Assembly: GCA_036501535.1 (NCBI GenBank)
Contig: DASYAE010000181.1
Span: forward strand, 1 to 64,000
DNA length: 64,000 bases
Origin: DASYAE01 sp036501535
Lineage (GTDB): Bacteria; Actinomycetota; Actinomycetes; Streptomycetales; Catenulisporaceae
Direction of reading: 5' to 3'
Position 1 is the first letter of the stretch. Each line of letters opens with the position of its first letter. Of the stretch, positions 33,643-41,719 are shown piece by piece. A program made the position numbers and the translations under genes. The notes beneath the pieces were generated by a model. The model did not search any database. It was not told where the DNA came from and was given only the letters and a program-made list of their open reading frames with translations.

Positions 33643-35252
33643 TGTCCATCCTCGCCAGCTCGGTGCACGCGGCGGCGGCCGCGTCGAACGGCACGACGAC
33701 GTTCGTGACGCCGCACGTGGAGTACGCGAAGCTCTCGCCGATGATCGTCGTGTTCGCGGCGGCGACCCTCGGCGTGCTGTTCGAGGCCTTCCTTCCGCGC
33801 AAGGTCCGCTACTACGCGCAGGTCGCGCTGACCCTGCTGGGCCTCGCGGCGGCCTTCGCCGCGGTGATCGCGCTGCACGCGACCGCCGCGCAGACCGTGG
33901 CGCAGGGCTCGGTCGCGGTCGACCCGGTCACCCTGTTCCTGCAGGGCACCATCCTGGTGATCTCCTTCATCGGGGTGCTGGTGATCGCCGAGCGCAGGAC
34001 GGAGAAGGGGCAGGACGCGTTCGCCTCGCAGGGCGCCTCGGTGCCCGGCTCGCAGGCCGAGCGGGACACCACCCGGGCCGGCTGGCTGACCACCGAGGTC
34101 TACCCGCTGCTGATGTTCTCGATCGGCGGCATGCTGCTGTTCCCGGCCGCGAACGACCTGCTGACCATGTTCGTGGCGCTGGAGGTGCTCTCGCTGCCGC
34201 TGTACCTGGTCTGCGGCCTGGCCCGGCACCGCCGGCTGCTCTCGCAGGAGGCCGCGCTCAAGTACTTCCTGCTCGGCGCGTTCTCCTCGGCGTTCTTCCT
34301 GTACGGCGCGGCGCTGCTGTACGGCTACGCCGGCTCGGTCACCTTCTCCGACACCGACCCGTCCGACCCGGGCATCGCGCAGGCGGTCTCCGCCGGCGCG
34401 CACGGCTCGGCGCTGCTCTACGCCGGCGTGGCGCTGCTCGGCATGGGGCTGCTGTTCAAGGTCGGCGCGGCGCCGTTCCACATGTGGACCCCGGACGTGT
34501 ACCAGGGCGCGCCGACCCCGATCACCGGCTTCATGGCCGCCGCCACCAAGATCGCCGCGTTCGGCGCGCTGCTGCGGGTGCTGGACGTGGCGCTGCTCGG
34601 CTCGGTGGACGTGTGGCGGCCGGTGATCGAGGCGGTCGCCATCATCACCATGGTCGTCGGCGGCATCCTGGCGCTGACCCAGCGTGACATCAAGCGGATG
34701 CTGGCCTACTCGGCGATCCTCAACGCCGGCTACATCATCATCGGGCTGGCCTCGACCTCGGCCACCGGCATCTCGGCGATCCTGTTCTACCTGCCGGTCT
34801 ACGGCGTCGCCATCATCGGCGCGTTCGCCGTGGTGACCCTGGTGCGCGACAGCGGCGGCGAGGCGACCGACCTGTCCCGCTGGGCCGGGCTCGGCCGGCG
34901 CGCCCCGATCCCGGCCGCGCTGCTCTCGGTGTTCCTGCTGGCCTTCGCCGGCATCCCGTTCACCAGCGTGTTCGTCGGCAAGTTCGCGGTCTTCCAGGCA
35001 GCGCTGCAGGCCGGCGCCCCGCAGCTGGTCATCGTCGCGGTGCTGGCCAGCGCCCTGGCGGCGTTCTTCTACCTGCGGGTGGTCGTGGTGATGTTCTTCT
35101 CCGACCCGCTGCCCGAGGGCCCGACCATCGCGAACCCCTCGATCGCCGTGAAGGCCGCGCTGGCCATAGCGGCCCTCGCCACGGTCGCGATGGGCATCGC
35201 CCCGGCGGCGCTGCTGCACCTGGCGAACAACTCGTCGGTGCTGGCGAGGTAG
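33642..35252 (+). CDS. nuoN: NADH-quinone oxidoreductase subunit N
   Basis: A 536-residue antiporter-like subunit, the last gene of the operon. Key features are LLTMFVALEVLSLPLYLV (conserved Glu), LGMGLLFKVGAAPFHMWTPD (Lys) and QRDIKRMLAYSAILNAGYI (second Lys). A hydrophilic loop at about 110-145 (EKGQDAFASQGASVPGSQAE) is longer than in E. coli. A large hairpin lies 30 bp after the stop, so the operon probably ends here. Confidence 0.97.
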   Translation: MSILASSVHAAAAASNGTTTFVTPHVEYAKLSPMIVVFAAATLGVLFEAFLPRKVRYYAQVALTLLGLAAAFAAVIALHATAAQTVAQGSVAVDPVTLFLQGTILVISFIGVLVIAERRTEKGQDAFASQGASVPGSQAERDTTRAGWLTTEVYPLLMFSIGGMLLFPAANDLLTMFVALEVLSLPLYLVCGLARHRRLLSQEAALKYFLLGAFSSAFFLYGAALLYGYAGSVTFSDTDPSDPGIAQAVSAGAHGSALLYAGVALLGMGLLFKVGAAPFHMWTPDVYQGAPTPITGFMAAATKIAAFGALLRVLDVALLGSVDVWRPVIEAVAIITMVVGGILALTQRDIKRMLAYSAILNAGYIIIGLASTSATGISAILFYLPVYGVAIIGAFAVVTLVRDSGGEATDLSRWAGLGRRAPIPAALLSVFLLAFAGIPFTSVFVGKFAVFQAALQAGAPQLVIVAVLASALAAFFYLRVVVVMFFSDPLPEGPTIANPSIAVKAALAIAALATVAMGIAPAALLHLANNSSVLAR

Positions 35253-35281
35253 CAGGGCACGTCATAGGGATACGGACGGCC

Positions 35282-35327
35282 GCAGGGCCCGGGTCCGTCG
35301 GCGCACGCCGACCGTCCCGGGCCCTGC
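35282..35327. terminator. Large hairpin terminator at the end of the nuo operon
   Basis: Twelve-bp outer arms GCAGGGCCCGGG (35282-35293) and CCCGGGCCCTGC (35316-35327) plus a 7-bp inner stem (GTCGGCG/CGCCGAC) form a very stable structure between nuoN and the convergent ATPase gene. There is no T-tract, as is common in actinomycetes; it probably works in both directions. Confidence 0.8.
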
Positions 35328-35366
35328 GCCGTTCGCCCGGCCCGACGCCGCGTCAGCGCGCCCGCT

Positions 35367-36134
35367 TCAGCGCACAGACACCGAGCTGGCCACCACGCTG
35401 ACCGTCTTGCCGCGGCCGTGCGCCGCGGCGCGCACGCTCCAGCGCTCGCACAGCAGGCCCAGCATCTCGAGCCCGCGCCCTGATTCGTCCAGGAAGCCCG
35501 CCCGGCGCGGCGTGACCGTGCATTTCCCCTTCGGCTTCGCGCCCACCGGTGGTCCGGCCGGGCCGGACCCCGCCGCGCCGGGCCGCTCGGCCGGGCCGGC
35601 CTCCTGCTGCGCCTCGCCCTGCGCGCCGAACGCGGTCTCCGGCTCGCCGTCGGTGATCTCGAAGCAGCAGGCGCGCTCGTCGATCCGCACCTCGACGCGC
35701 ACCGCGCCGCCGGCTCCGTGCACCACCGCGTTGGCGACGACTTCGCCGAAGGCGAGCTCGCAGGACTCCACCGCGTCCTGGTCGGGCCAGGTGGCGCGCA
35801 GCAGGTCGCCGAACCAGCGGCGGGCGTAGTGGGCGCAGCGGCGCTGCGCCGGGAAGTGCCAGCCGAACAGGAGGCCGGCGCAAGGGTCCGGCCGGCCCGC
35901 CGCGTCCGCGCTGCCGGCCTCCGCTTCGCGCGTCTCCGCCGCCTCGGTGTCTTGCGCGGCCTGCTCCTGCAGGTCCAGCAGGTCCAGCTGCAGGGGCGTC
36001 AGCCCGGGCATCGCCGGCAGGGTGATCCGCTTGGGCTGGGGGCCGGCGGGCGGTGTCGTCGGGGCCGGTGCCGGGCGGCCGTCGACCGCGGAGCCGGGAA
36101 GGTCGGCGCGGTGCATTTCAGTGATCAATGCCAT
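35367..36134 (-). CDS. ATP-binding protein, anti-sigma/serine kinase (HATPase_c_2) type
   Basis: A 255-residue protein whose central region (about 85-235) is a GHKL ATPase fold. The N box is ELAFGEVVANAVVHG, with the Mg-binding Glu/Asn, and a later ESGRGLEMLGLLCERW supplies the G2-type glycine loop. Between them lies an unusual Gly/Pro/Ala insertion (about residues 165-205). The N-terminal 80 residues are Ala/Thr/Pro/Glu-rich. Such proteins in actinomycetes are often anti-sigma factors or RsbW-like kinases, but no partner sigma or antagonist gene is adjacent. ATG 36134 follows GAAGG. It is divergent from the Nudix gene. Confidence 0.8.
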   Translation of the reverse strand: MALITEMHRADLPGSAVDGRPAPAPTTPPAGPQPKRITLPAMPGLTPLQLDLLDLQEQAAQDTEAAETREAEAGSADAAGRPDPCAGLLFGWHFPAQRRCAHYARRWFGDLLRATWPDQDAVESCELAFGEVVANAVVHGAGGAVRVEVRIDERACCFEITDGEPETAFGAQGEAQQEAGPAERPGAAGSGPAGPPVGAKPKGKCTVTPRRAGFLDESGRGLEMLGLLCERWSVRAAAHGRGKTVSVVASSVSVR

Positions 36135-36210
36135 GCCTTCATCCGAAGGGCGCGGTGGCGAGACCGCCGCCGTCGTCGCGCGCCGCACCGCTGCCGCTAG
36201 CGTGAGCCGG

Positions 36211-36720
36211 GTGAGTGAGACGAACAGGGGGGAAAAGACGGGTGACGGGGCCGGCGGCTGGTCCCGGCCCGCGGTCGCGGCCGGTGCCCTGATCACCACC
36301 GAGGACGGCAGGATCCTGCTGGTCAAGCCCTCGTACAAGCCGCTGTGGGAGATCCCCGGCGGCATGGTGGAGGCGGGGGAGACCCCGGCCCGGGCGCTGG
36401 AGCGCGAGATCGCCGAGGAGCTCGGCATCGCGGTCGCGGCGGGCCCGCTGCTGGTCGCCGACTGGGCGCCGGTCGAGCCGGTGGGCGACAAGCTGCTGTT
36501 CGTGTTCGACTGCGGGCGGCTGGACTCCGGGCAGGCCGCGGACCTGCGGGCGGACGGCGTCGAGATCGTCGACTTCGCCTACCATCCGCGGGCGGCTTTG
36601 GACGGCCTGCTGATTCCCCGGCTGGCCCGGCGGCTGCACGCAGCCCTGGACGCCTGCCGGGACCATACGGTTTCGTACCTTGAGCACGGTGTGCCGCATC
36701 GCGCCGCGGAGCTCGGCTGA
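36211..36720 (+). CDS. Nudix hydrolase
   Basis: A 169-residue pyrophosphohydrolase with a perfect Nudix box, GX5EX7REUXEEXGU, at about residues 51-73 (GMVEAGETPARALEREIAEE, then LGI). Such enzymes cleave nucleoside diphosphates linked to another group; the substrate is not predictable here. GTG 36211 is chosen, with in-frame GTG 36202 as an alternative adding three residues. It is divergent from the ATPase gene, with 76 bp between starts. A short hairpin lies downstream at 36770-36786. Confidence 0.85.
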   Translation: MSETNRGEKTGDGAGGWSRPAVAAGALITTEDGRILLVKPSYKPLWEIPGGMVEAGETPARALEREIAEELGIAVAAGPLLVADWAPVEPVGDKLLFVFDCGRLDSGQAADLRADGVEIVDFAYHPRAALDGLLIPRLARRLHAALDACRDHTVSYLEHGVPHRAAELG

Positions 36721-36769
36721 CCGCTGCACGTAACGCGACGGACGCATAGAGACACTGCACCACGTCCGG

Positions 36770-36786
36770 CGGCTCTTGTTGAGCCG
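36770..36786 (+). terminator. Hairpin after the Nudix gene
   Basis: Six-bp arms CGGCTC and GAGCCG flank a TTGTT loop 50 bp after the Nudix stop. The stem is short and has no T-tract. Confidence 0.35.
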
Positions 36787-36865
36787 AATCGTGAGTCAGG
36801 TCGGGTGACGGGCGGTCAGTTTGGTCAGCTTGGCCCCGCCGCTGCGCCGTTCGGAGCAACGCAAC

Positions 36866-36893
36866 GCTTCTGATACGCCGCTTCTGATATGCC
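36866..36893. repeat. 14-bp tandem repeat
   Basis: GCTTCTGATACGCC (36866-36879) is followed directly by GCTTCTGATATGCC (36880-36893), differing at one base. It lies about 200 bp before the TPR regulator gene and could be a paired protein-binding site. Confidence 0.6.
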
Positions 36894-37098
36894 GCCCGAT
36901 CAAAGGCATCGGTCTTCTGCCGGACCTGTCGGCCGCATGTGCGATCGCTCGGCCTGGCCAGGTGTATGACGGTGGTTCGGTTCGGATTAACCGATTCGGG
37001 TGGACATCTGGTAAGCCGCCCACAGCGGGCCTCCGGACCTGACAGCATGACCGGCAGAAAAGGCTCTTTCCGTCGTCACGGCAGCTCGGAGCATTCAG

Positions 37099-38454
37099 AT
37101 GCGCACGGTGGCCCAGGGACCCTGCCTGCTCAGGCTCTGCCTCGACCGGCTCGGCTGGGGCCCGGAGCGGCTGGCCCGCGAGATCAACCGGGTCGCCGGG
37201 CCCGACACGGTCAGCATGAAGGCGCCGTACGGCTGGCTCAAGGGCGCGGTGCCGCGCGGCCGGGTGCCCCAGATCGCCGCGCTGGTGCTCAGCCGCGGCC
37301 TCGGCGAACTGGTCGGTGCGGCGGCGCTGTTCCCGGGCGCGGCGGACCGCACGACCGTCGCCGCGACCGCCGTGCACGGCCTCGACGTGCCCTGGGACGC
37401 GGCCGGCGCCCGAGCCTGCGCCGCGCTCGCCGCCGTGCCGCCCGGCACCGACCTGCTGCCGGTCGGCGGCGGCACACTGGTCTCCTGCGTGGCCGACTGG
37501 CTCGCCGCGCCGAAGAGCGTGCCGGTGGCGCACCGCGGCGGCGAGCCGGTCAACCCGGCCGTGCTCGAGGTGCTCGGCCAGCGGATCGGCCAGCTGCGCC
37601 GGCTCGACGACGCGCAGGGCGGGCCGCTGCTGCTGGACTGGATCATGCAGGACCTGAGCTGGGCCGCCCACCTGGTCTGCGCCGCCTCCTACGACGACCA
37701 GGCCGGCAGGGTGCTGATGCGCTCGGTGGCGGAGCTCGGCCAGCTCGGCGGGTGGCTCGCCGCCGACCTCGGCCGCAGCGCGAGCGCCCAGCGGCTCTTC
37801 CTGGTCGCGCTGCACTGCGCGCACGCCGCCGCGGAGCCCGAGCTCGCCGCGCACACCGTGTCCTGCCTCAGCTACCAGTCGATGTGGACCGGCGCGCCGA
37901 ACGCTGCGGTGCGCCTGATCCGGCTGGCCCGCCAAGGGATCCCGGCCGAATGCGACGGCTCCGTCAGCGCCCTGCTGGCCAGCCGGGAGGGCCGCGCGCA
38001 CGCGGCGTCCGACGACATGAACGCCTGCCTGGCCGCGCTGGACGAGGCGGGCGTGGCGGAGTCGAGCCGGCCGGCGTCGGCCGACGAGCACTGCCCGCAG
38101 TGGGCTTACTGGGTCACCCCGGCCGTGCTGGCCGCCGACGCCGGCCGGGCCCTGCTCGAGGCCGGGGCGCCGGCCCGCGCCGTGGACCGGCTCGAGGCCG
38201 GCCTCGAGCTGTTCGGCCAGGACCAGCCGCGCAACCGGCTGCTGCACGGGATCTCGCTGGCCCAGGCGCGCCTCGCGCTGCGCGACGCGGACGGGGCGGC
38301 GGAGGCGGCGCACGCCGCGCTGGGCCTGGTCGGCTCGGCGCACTCCGCCCGGGTCAAGACGCGCTTGGCGGAGTTGCGCACGGCGATGGAGGACGTCGAC
38401 GCGCACAGCGCCCGGGGGGTCGTGGAGCGAGCCGACGCCCTGTGCGCCGCATGA
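37099..38454 (+). CDS. Actinobacterial regulatory protein with N-terminal HTH-like and TPR-like regions
   Basis: A 451-residue protein. The N-terminal 75 residues (LAREINRVAGPDTVSMKAPY, then GWLKGAVPRGRVPQIAALVL) resemble the DNA-binding segment of large actinomycete regulators, some of which affect development and antibiotic production. From about residue 160 the protein is alpha-helical with TPR-like repeats, such as LFLVALHCAHAAAEPELAAH and RALLEAGAPARAVDRLEAGL. I cannot assign a target or ligand. ATG 37099 has only a weak ribosome site (GGCAGCTCGGAG). It stands alone, with long non-coding regions on both sides. Confidence 0.65.
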   Translation: MRTVAQGPCLLRLCLDRLGWGPERLAREINRVAGPDTVSMKAPYGWLKGAVPRGRVPQIAALVLSRGLGELVGAAALFPGAADRTTVAATAVHGLDVPWDAAGARACAALAAVPPGTDLLPVGGGTLVSCVADWLAAPKSVPVAHRGGEPVNPAVLEVLGQRIGQLRRLDDAQGGPLLLDWIMQDLSWAAHLVCAASYDDQAGRVLMRSVAELGQLGGWLAADLGRSASAQRLFLVALHCAHAAAEPELAAHTVSCLSYQSMWTGAPNAAVRLIRLARQGIPAECDGSVSALLASREGRAHAASDDMNACLAALDEAGVAESSRPASADEHCPQWAYWVTPAVLAADAGRALLEAGAPARAVDRLEAGLELFGQDQPRNRLLHGISLAQARLALRDADGAAEAAHAALGLVGSAHSARVKTRLAELRTAMEDVDAHSARGVVERADALCAA

Positions 38455-38886
38455 CGGGAATGGAGTCTTTTACGACGGCTTGTCACAGCGCACAGCGGCC
38501 CGTCGGGATATGCCGGCAACATTTCAGGGCTCTGAAGATCGACATCTGGTTCCCAGCGTGACCCGTGCGTCGTAAGGTATTCCACCGGCGATGGCCGCAC
38601 GACGCAGGGTCCTCACGCTCTTCTAACGAAGCCAGTGGTCATCGTGCACGCGGCGTTTACAATTGCTGCGCCGCGCGATGGAACGACGCCGCTCTCCGTC
38701 GCGGCGGTCACCGGCCGCCGCTGCGACTGCGCCACGCAGTCGAACGACACAGCCCGGCCGAAGCCGAAGCGATGTGCAGCGATCCCATCCTCCCCACCCG
38801 CGACACCCGTCGCGGGTGCCGAGCGCCGCTGCACGGCGCCGGCCCGCCGGGGCCGGTCCGCTTCACGGACACGAGAAGGAGAACAT
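38455..38886. other. 432-bp intergenic region before murB
   Basis: No coding features are seen. A -10-like TACAAT is at 38658-38663 without a good -35. A perfect 10-bp hairpin is at 38795-38818, and the murB ribosome site AAGGAGA at 38876-38882. The frame of murB is open back to about 38635, but that stretch does not look like protein of this family. Confidence 0.5.
38795..38818. terminator. Perfect 10-bp hairpin upstream of murB
   Basis: Arms CACCCGCGAC (38795-38804) and GTCGCGGGTG (38809-38818) flank an ACCC loop. It lies 340 bp after the regulator gene and about 70 bp before murB. It could terminate upstream transcripts or act in the murB leader. Confidence 0.5.
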
Positions 38887-39957
38887 GTGGCGGTTCACGT
38901 GCGGCGCGGCGTCGGGCTCGCTCCCCTGACCACGCTGGAGCTCGGCGGCCGCGCGGCCCGGTACGCCGAGCTGGCCGATCCGGCCGACCTGCCGGACCTG
39001 GTCGGCTACTGCCGGACCAGCGGTCTGGTCCCGCTCGCCCTCGGCGGGGGCAGCAACGTGCTGGTCGCGGACGGCGGATTCGACGGCCTGGTGCTGCGGA
39101 CGGCCACGGCCGGGATCGAGGCGGCCGGCCGCGACGGCGACGGCGCCGTGCTCGTCCGCGTGCAGGCCGGTCACAGCCTGCAGGACCTGGTCGCCTACAC
39201 GGTCGCCGAGGGCCTGTCCGGCGTGGAGTGCCTCACCGGCATTCCCGGCACGGTCGGCGCGACCCCGATCCAGAACGTGGGCGCCTACGGCCAGGAGGTC
39301 GCCGACACGGTGGTCGAGGTCGAGGCCTGGGACTGGCTGCTCGGCCGGCGGGTGCGGCTGACCGGCGGGCAGTGCGCCTTCCGGCACCGCGGCAGCCTGT
39401 TCAAACGGTCGGCCCGCTGGCTCGTCCTGCGGGTCGTCTTCGCCCTCATGCCGGCCCGGCTCGGGCCGCCGATCACCTATCCCGCGGTGGCCGACGCCGC
39501 GGGGGTGCCGCCCGGCGGGCGGGTGCCGATCGCCGACACGGCGGCGGCGGTGCACGCGGTGCGGGTGAAGAAGGGCATGGTCCTCGACCCGCTGGACCCG
39601 GACCGCCGCTCGGTCGGCAGCGTGTTCCTCAGCCCGGTGATCGGGGCCGGCGCGGCGGTCCGGCTGCGCGCGGCCGGCGCGCCGGTCAACGACTTCCCGG
39701 ACGGCCGGACCCGGGTCAGCGCCAGCTGGCTGATCCGCGAGGCCGGCTACCAGCTCGGCCAGCCGGTGGCGCCCGGCGTGCGCATCTCGGGCAAGCACTA
39801 CACGCTGGTCGCCGACGACGGGGCGCGCGCCTCGGCCTTCGCGGAGGCCTCGGCGCAGGTCGCCTCCGGAACGCTGGCGGCGACCGGGATCCGGCTGACC
39901 GCCGAGCCCGACCTCATCGGCCACCTACCCCGGTACGCCGCCCTGACCGAGGCCTGA
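38887..39957 (+). CDS. murB: UDP-N-acetylmuramate dehydrogenase
   Basis: A 356-residue flavoprotein that reduces UDP-GlcNAc-enolpyruvate to UDP-MurNAc in peptidoglycan synthesis. FAD-binding motifs are ALGGGSNVLVADGGFDGLVL and GIPGTVGATPIQNVGAYGQE; the catalytic Ser is in RRSVGSVFLSPV, and the C-terminal segment has SGKHYTLVADDG. GTG 38887 has the best ribosome site in the area, AAGGAGA at 38876-38882. It stands apart from other mur genes, as in other actinomycetes. It converges on the tetR gene with a strong hairpin between. Confidence 0.95.
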   Translation: MAVHVRRGVGLAPLTTLELGGRAARYAELADPADLPDLVGYCRTSGLVPLALGGGSNVLVADGGFDGLVLRTATAGIEAAGRDGDGAVLVRVQAGHSLQDLVAYTVAEGLSGVECLTGIPGTVGATPIQNVGAYGQEVADTVVEVEAWDWLLGRRVRLTGGQCAFRHRGSLFKRSARWLVLRVVFALMPARLGPPITYPAVADAAGVPPGGRVPIADTAAAVHAVRVKKGMVLDPLDPDRRSVGSVFLSPVIGAGAAVRLRAAGAPVNDFPDGRTRVSASWLIREAGYQLGQPVAPGVRISGKHYTLVADDGARASAFAEASAQVASGTLAATGIRLTAEPDLIGHLPRYAALTEA

Positions 39958-39986
39958 CACAGGGCCGACACAGGGCTGGCCGGCCC

Positions 39987-40016
39987 GGCCTGCGCCGCGC
40001 GTCAGCGGCGCAGGCC
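39987..40016. terminator. Perfect 12-bp hairpin between convergent murB and tetR
   Basis: Arms GGCCTGCGCCGC (39987-39998) and GCGGCGCAGGCC (40005-40016) enclose a six-base loop that contains the tetR stop codon. A strong bidirectional terminator is likely. Confidence 0.8.
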
Positions 40017-40607
40017 GTCGAGCAGCCGGTCGAGCGTGGCGCCGAAATCCGCGCGCTCCCGCACGGGATCGCCGGCCCGCGCGATGGCGAGGCCGGCCTC
40101 GATCAGCATCGCGATCAGCAGCCGCGCCAGCGACCGGACCGGCACCGGCTCGATCTCGCCGTCCGCGACGGCGCGGCCGAGCCATTCCTCCAGCAGGCTG
40201 CGCCCGTAGCGCTCGGCGAGTTGGTCCCAGGCGTCCTCGCCGAGCACGCGCGGACCGTCGATCAGCACGATGCGCTGGAAGTCGCCGCCGACGCAGACGT
40301 CGAGGAACGCGCTGACGCCGCTGCGCACGTCGTCCAGCGCCGACTCGGACGCCGCGTCGAGCTGATAGCCGATCAGCCGCCGCGCGACATCGCCGGCCGC
40401 CTCGTCCATGACCGCGCGGAACAGGTCGGCCTTGTCCCGGAAGTGGTGGTAGAGCGCGCCGCGGGTGACCCGCGCCGCGGCGACGATCTGCTCCGTCCCG
40501 GTGCCGTCGTAGCCCTCGGCGGCGAACAGCTTCCGGGCCGCGCCGAGCAGGGCCGTCCTGGTGTCGGAGGCGTGCTCGGCACGCCGCCCTTGCGGTGTCG
40601 CGGTCAT
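40002..40607 (-). CDS. TetR family transcriptional repressor
   Basis: A 201-residue regulator. The N-terminal helix-turn-helix reads TGTEQIVAAARVTRGALYHH then FRDKADLF (about 35-62), very typical of TetR. The C-terminal ligand domain is helical with one cysteine. Its gene is divergent from hpnH, and the 63 bp between the starts contain a perfect 17-bp palindrome (40622-40638), the obvious operator. I chose ATG 40607; ATG 40625 would put the start codon within the operator. The likely role is control of hpnH in response to a lipid or drug-like ligand; that is inference. Confidence 0.85.
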   Translation of the reverse strand: MTATPQGRRAEHASDTRTALLGAARKLFAAEGYDGTGTEQIVAAARVTRGALYHHFRDKADLFRAVMDEAAGDVARRLIGYQLDAASESALDDVRSGVSAFLDVCVGGDFQRIVLIDGPRVLGEDAWDQLAERYGRSLLEEWLGRAVADGEIEPVPVRSLARLLIAMLIEAGLAIARAGDPVRERADFGATLDRLLDGLRR

Positions 40608-40621
40608 ACAGCCATCATGTG

Positions 40622-40638
40622 ACATACAGCGTGTATGT
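40622..40638. promoter_or_regulatory. Perfect operator palindrome between tetR and hpnH
   Basis: ACATACAGCGTGTATGT has 7-bp arms (ACATACA/TGTATGT) around GCG. It is centred in the divergent intergenic region, which strongly suggests binding by the adjacent TetR protein and joint control of both genes. Confidence 0.8.
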
Positions 40639-40670
40639 GAAAGTCCGGGGCAGTGAACGAGGAGGCGGAC

Positions 40671-41675
40671 ATGGCGATGCCGTTGCACCTGACGGTGAAG
40701 CTCGGCACCTATCTGGTGAAGCAGAAGCTGCGCCGGGTGGAGAAGTACCCGCTGATCATGGAGCTGGAGACGCTGTTCGCGTGCAACCTCGCCTGCGCGG
40801 GCTGCGGCAAGATCCAGCACCCCGCGTCGATGCTCAAACAACGGATGCCGGTCGAGCAGGCGCTGGCCGCCGTGGACGAGTGCGGCGCGCCGATGGTCGC
40901 GCTCTCCGGCGGCGAGCCGTTAATGCACCCCGAGATACATGTGCTGACCGCGGAACTGCTCAAGCGCAAGAAGTTCGTCGTGCTGTGCACCAACGCCCTG
41001 CTGATGAACAGGCACATGCACAAGTTCACGCCGCACCGCGACTTCGCCTGGATGGTCCACATCGACGGCGTCGGCGCCGCGCACGACGAGGCCGTCTCGA
41101 AGCAGGGGGTGTTCGACAAGGCGGTGGCGGCCATCCGGGCCGCCAAGGAGGCGGGCTTCGCCGTCTACACCAACACGACCGTCTTCAACACCGACACGCC
41201 GCAACGGGTCATCGACGTGCTCGACTACCTCAACGACGAGCTCGGGGTCGACCGTGTCGAGATCGCCCCCGGATACGCCTACGAGAAGGCCCCCGACCAG
41301 GACCGCTTCCTCGGCGTGACGCAGAGCCGCGAGCTGTTCGCCAAGGTGTTCGCGGAGGGCCGCCGCAAGCACTGGCGCTTCAACCACTCGCAGCTCTACC
41401 TGGACTTCCTCGAGGGCAAGCGCGAATTCGCCTGCACCCCTTGGGGCGTGCCCTCCTACTCCCTGCTCGGCTGGCAGCGCCCCTGCTACCTCCTGGCCGA
41501 CGGCTACGCCGCCTCCTGGAAGGAGCTCCTGGAGACCACCGACTGGGACTCGTTCGGCCGCGGCCGCGACCCGCGCTGCGACAACTGCATGGCCCACTGC
41601 GGATACGAGCCCAGCGCCGTCCTGGCGACCACCGGATCGCTGCGGGAAAGCCTGCGCGCCCTGGCCACCCACTGA
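40671..41675 (+). CDS. hpnH: Adenosyl-hopene transferase HpnH (radical SAM)
   Basis: A 334-residue radical SAM enzyme that attaches 5'-deoxyadenosine to diploptene, the first step to C35 bacteriohopanepolyols. Cluster cysteines 38, 42 and 45 are in FACNLACAGCGK. MVALSGGEPLMHPEI is the SAM-binding GGE block, and the C-terminal CDNCMAHCGYEPSAV carries the family's extra cysteines. The N-terminus MAMPLHLTVKLGTYLVKQKL is family-typical. ATG 40671 follows GAGGAGG at a good spacing; GTG 40653 would place that ribosome site inside the gene. No squalene-hopene cyclase or other hpn gene lies in the window. Confidence 0.9.
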   Translation: MAMPLHLTVKLGTYLVKQKLRRVEKYPLIMELETLFACNLACAGCGKIQHPASMLKQRMPVEQALAAVDECGAPMVALSGGEPLMHPEIHVLTAELLKRKKFVVLCTNALLMNRHMHKFTPHRDFAWMVHIDGVGAAHDEAVSKQGVFDKAVAAIRAAKEAGFAVYTNTTVFNTDTPQRVIDVLDYLNDELGVDRVEIAPGYAYEKAPDQDRFLGVTQSRELFAKVFAEGRRKHWRFNHSQLYLDFLEGKREFACTPWGVPSYSLLGWQRPCYLLADGYAASWKELLETTDWDSFGRGRDPRCDNCMAHCGYEPSAVLATTGSLRESLRALATH

Positions 41676-41719
41676 GCTGAGGGCGAGGGTGATGGTGAGG
41701 GCGGATCGGCGGCCCGGGC

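Larger units (their letters stand above)
36721..37098. other. 378-bp intergenic region with hairpin and tandem repeat
   Basis: No gene is visible. It contains a terminator-like hairpin (36770-36786) and a 14-bp tandem duplication (36866-36893). The last 100 bp must hold the promoter of the downstream regulator, but no clear hexamers were found. Confidence 0.5.

Noticed and set aside
38635..38886. Longer N-terminus for MurB
   Set aside because: The frame is open, but the sequence has no MurB similarity and the strong ribosome site AAGGAGA lies just before GTG 38887.
40653..40670. GTG start six codons upstream for hpnH
   Set aside because: It would place the GAGGAGG ribosome site inside the coding region. 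ATG 40671 gives the typical MAMPLHLTVK N-terminus.
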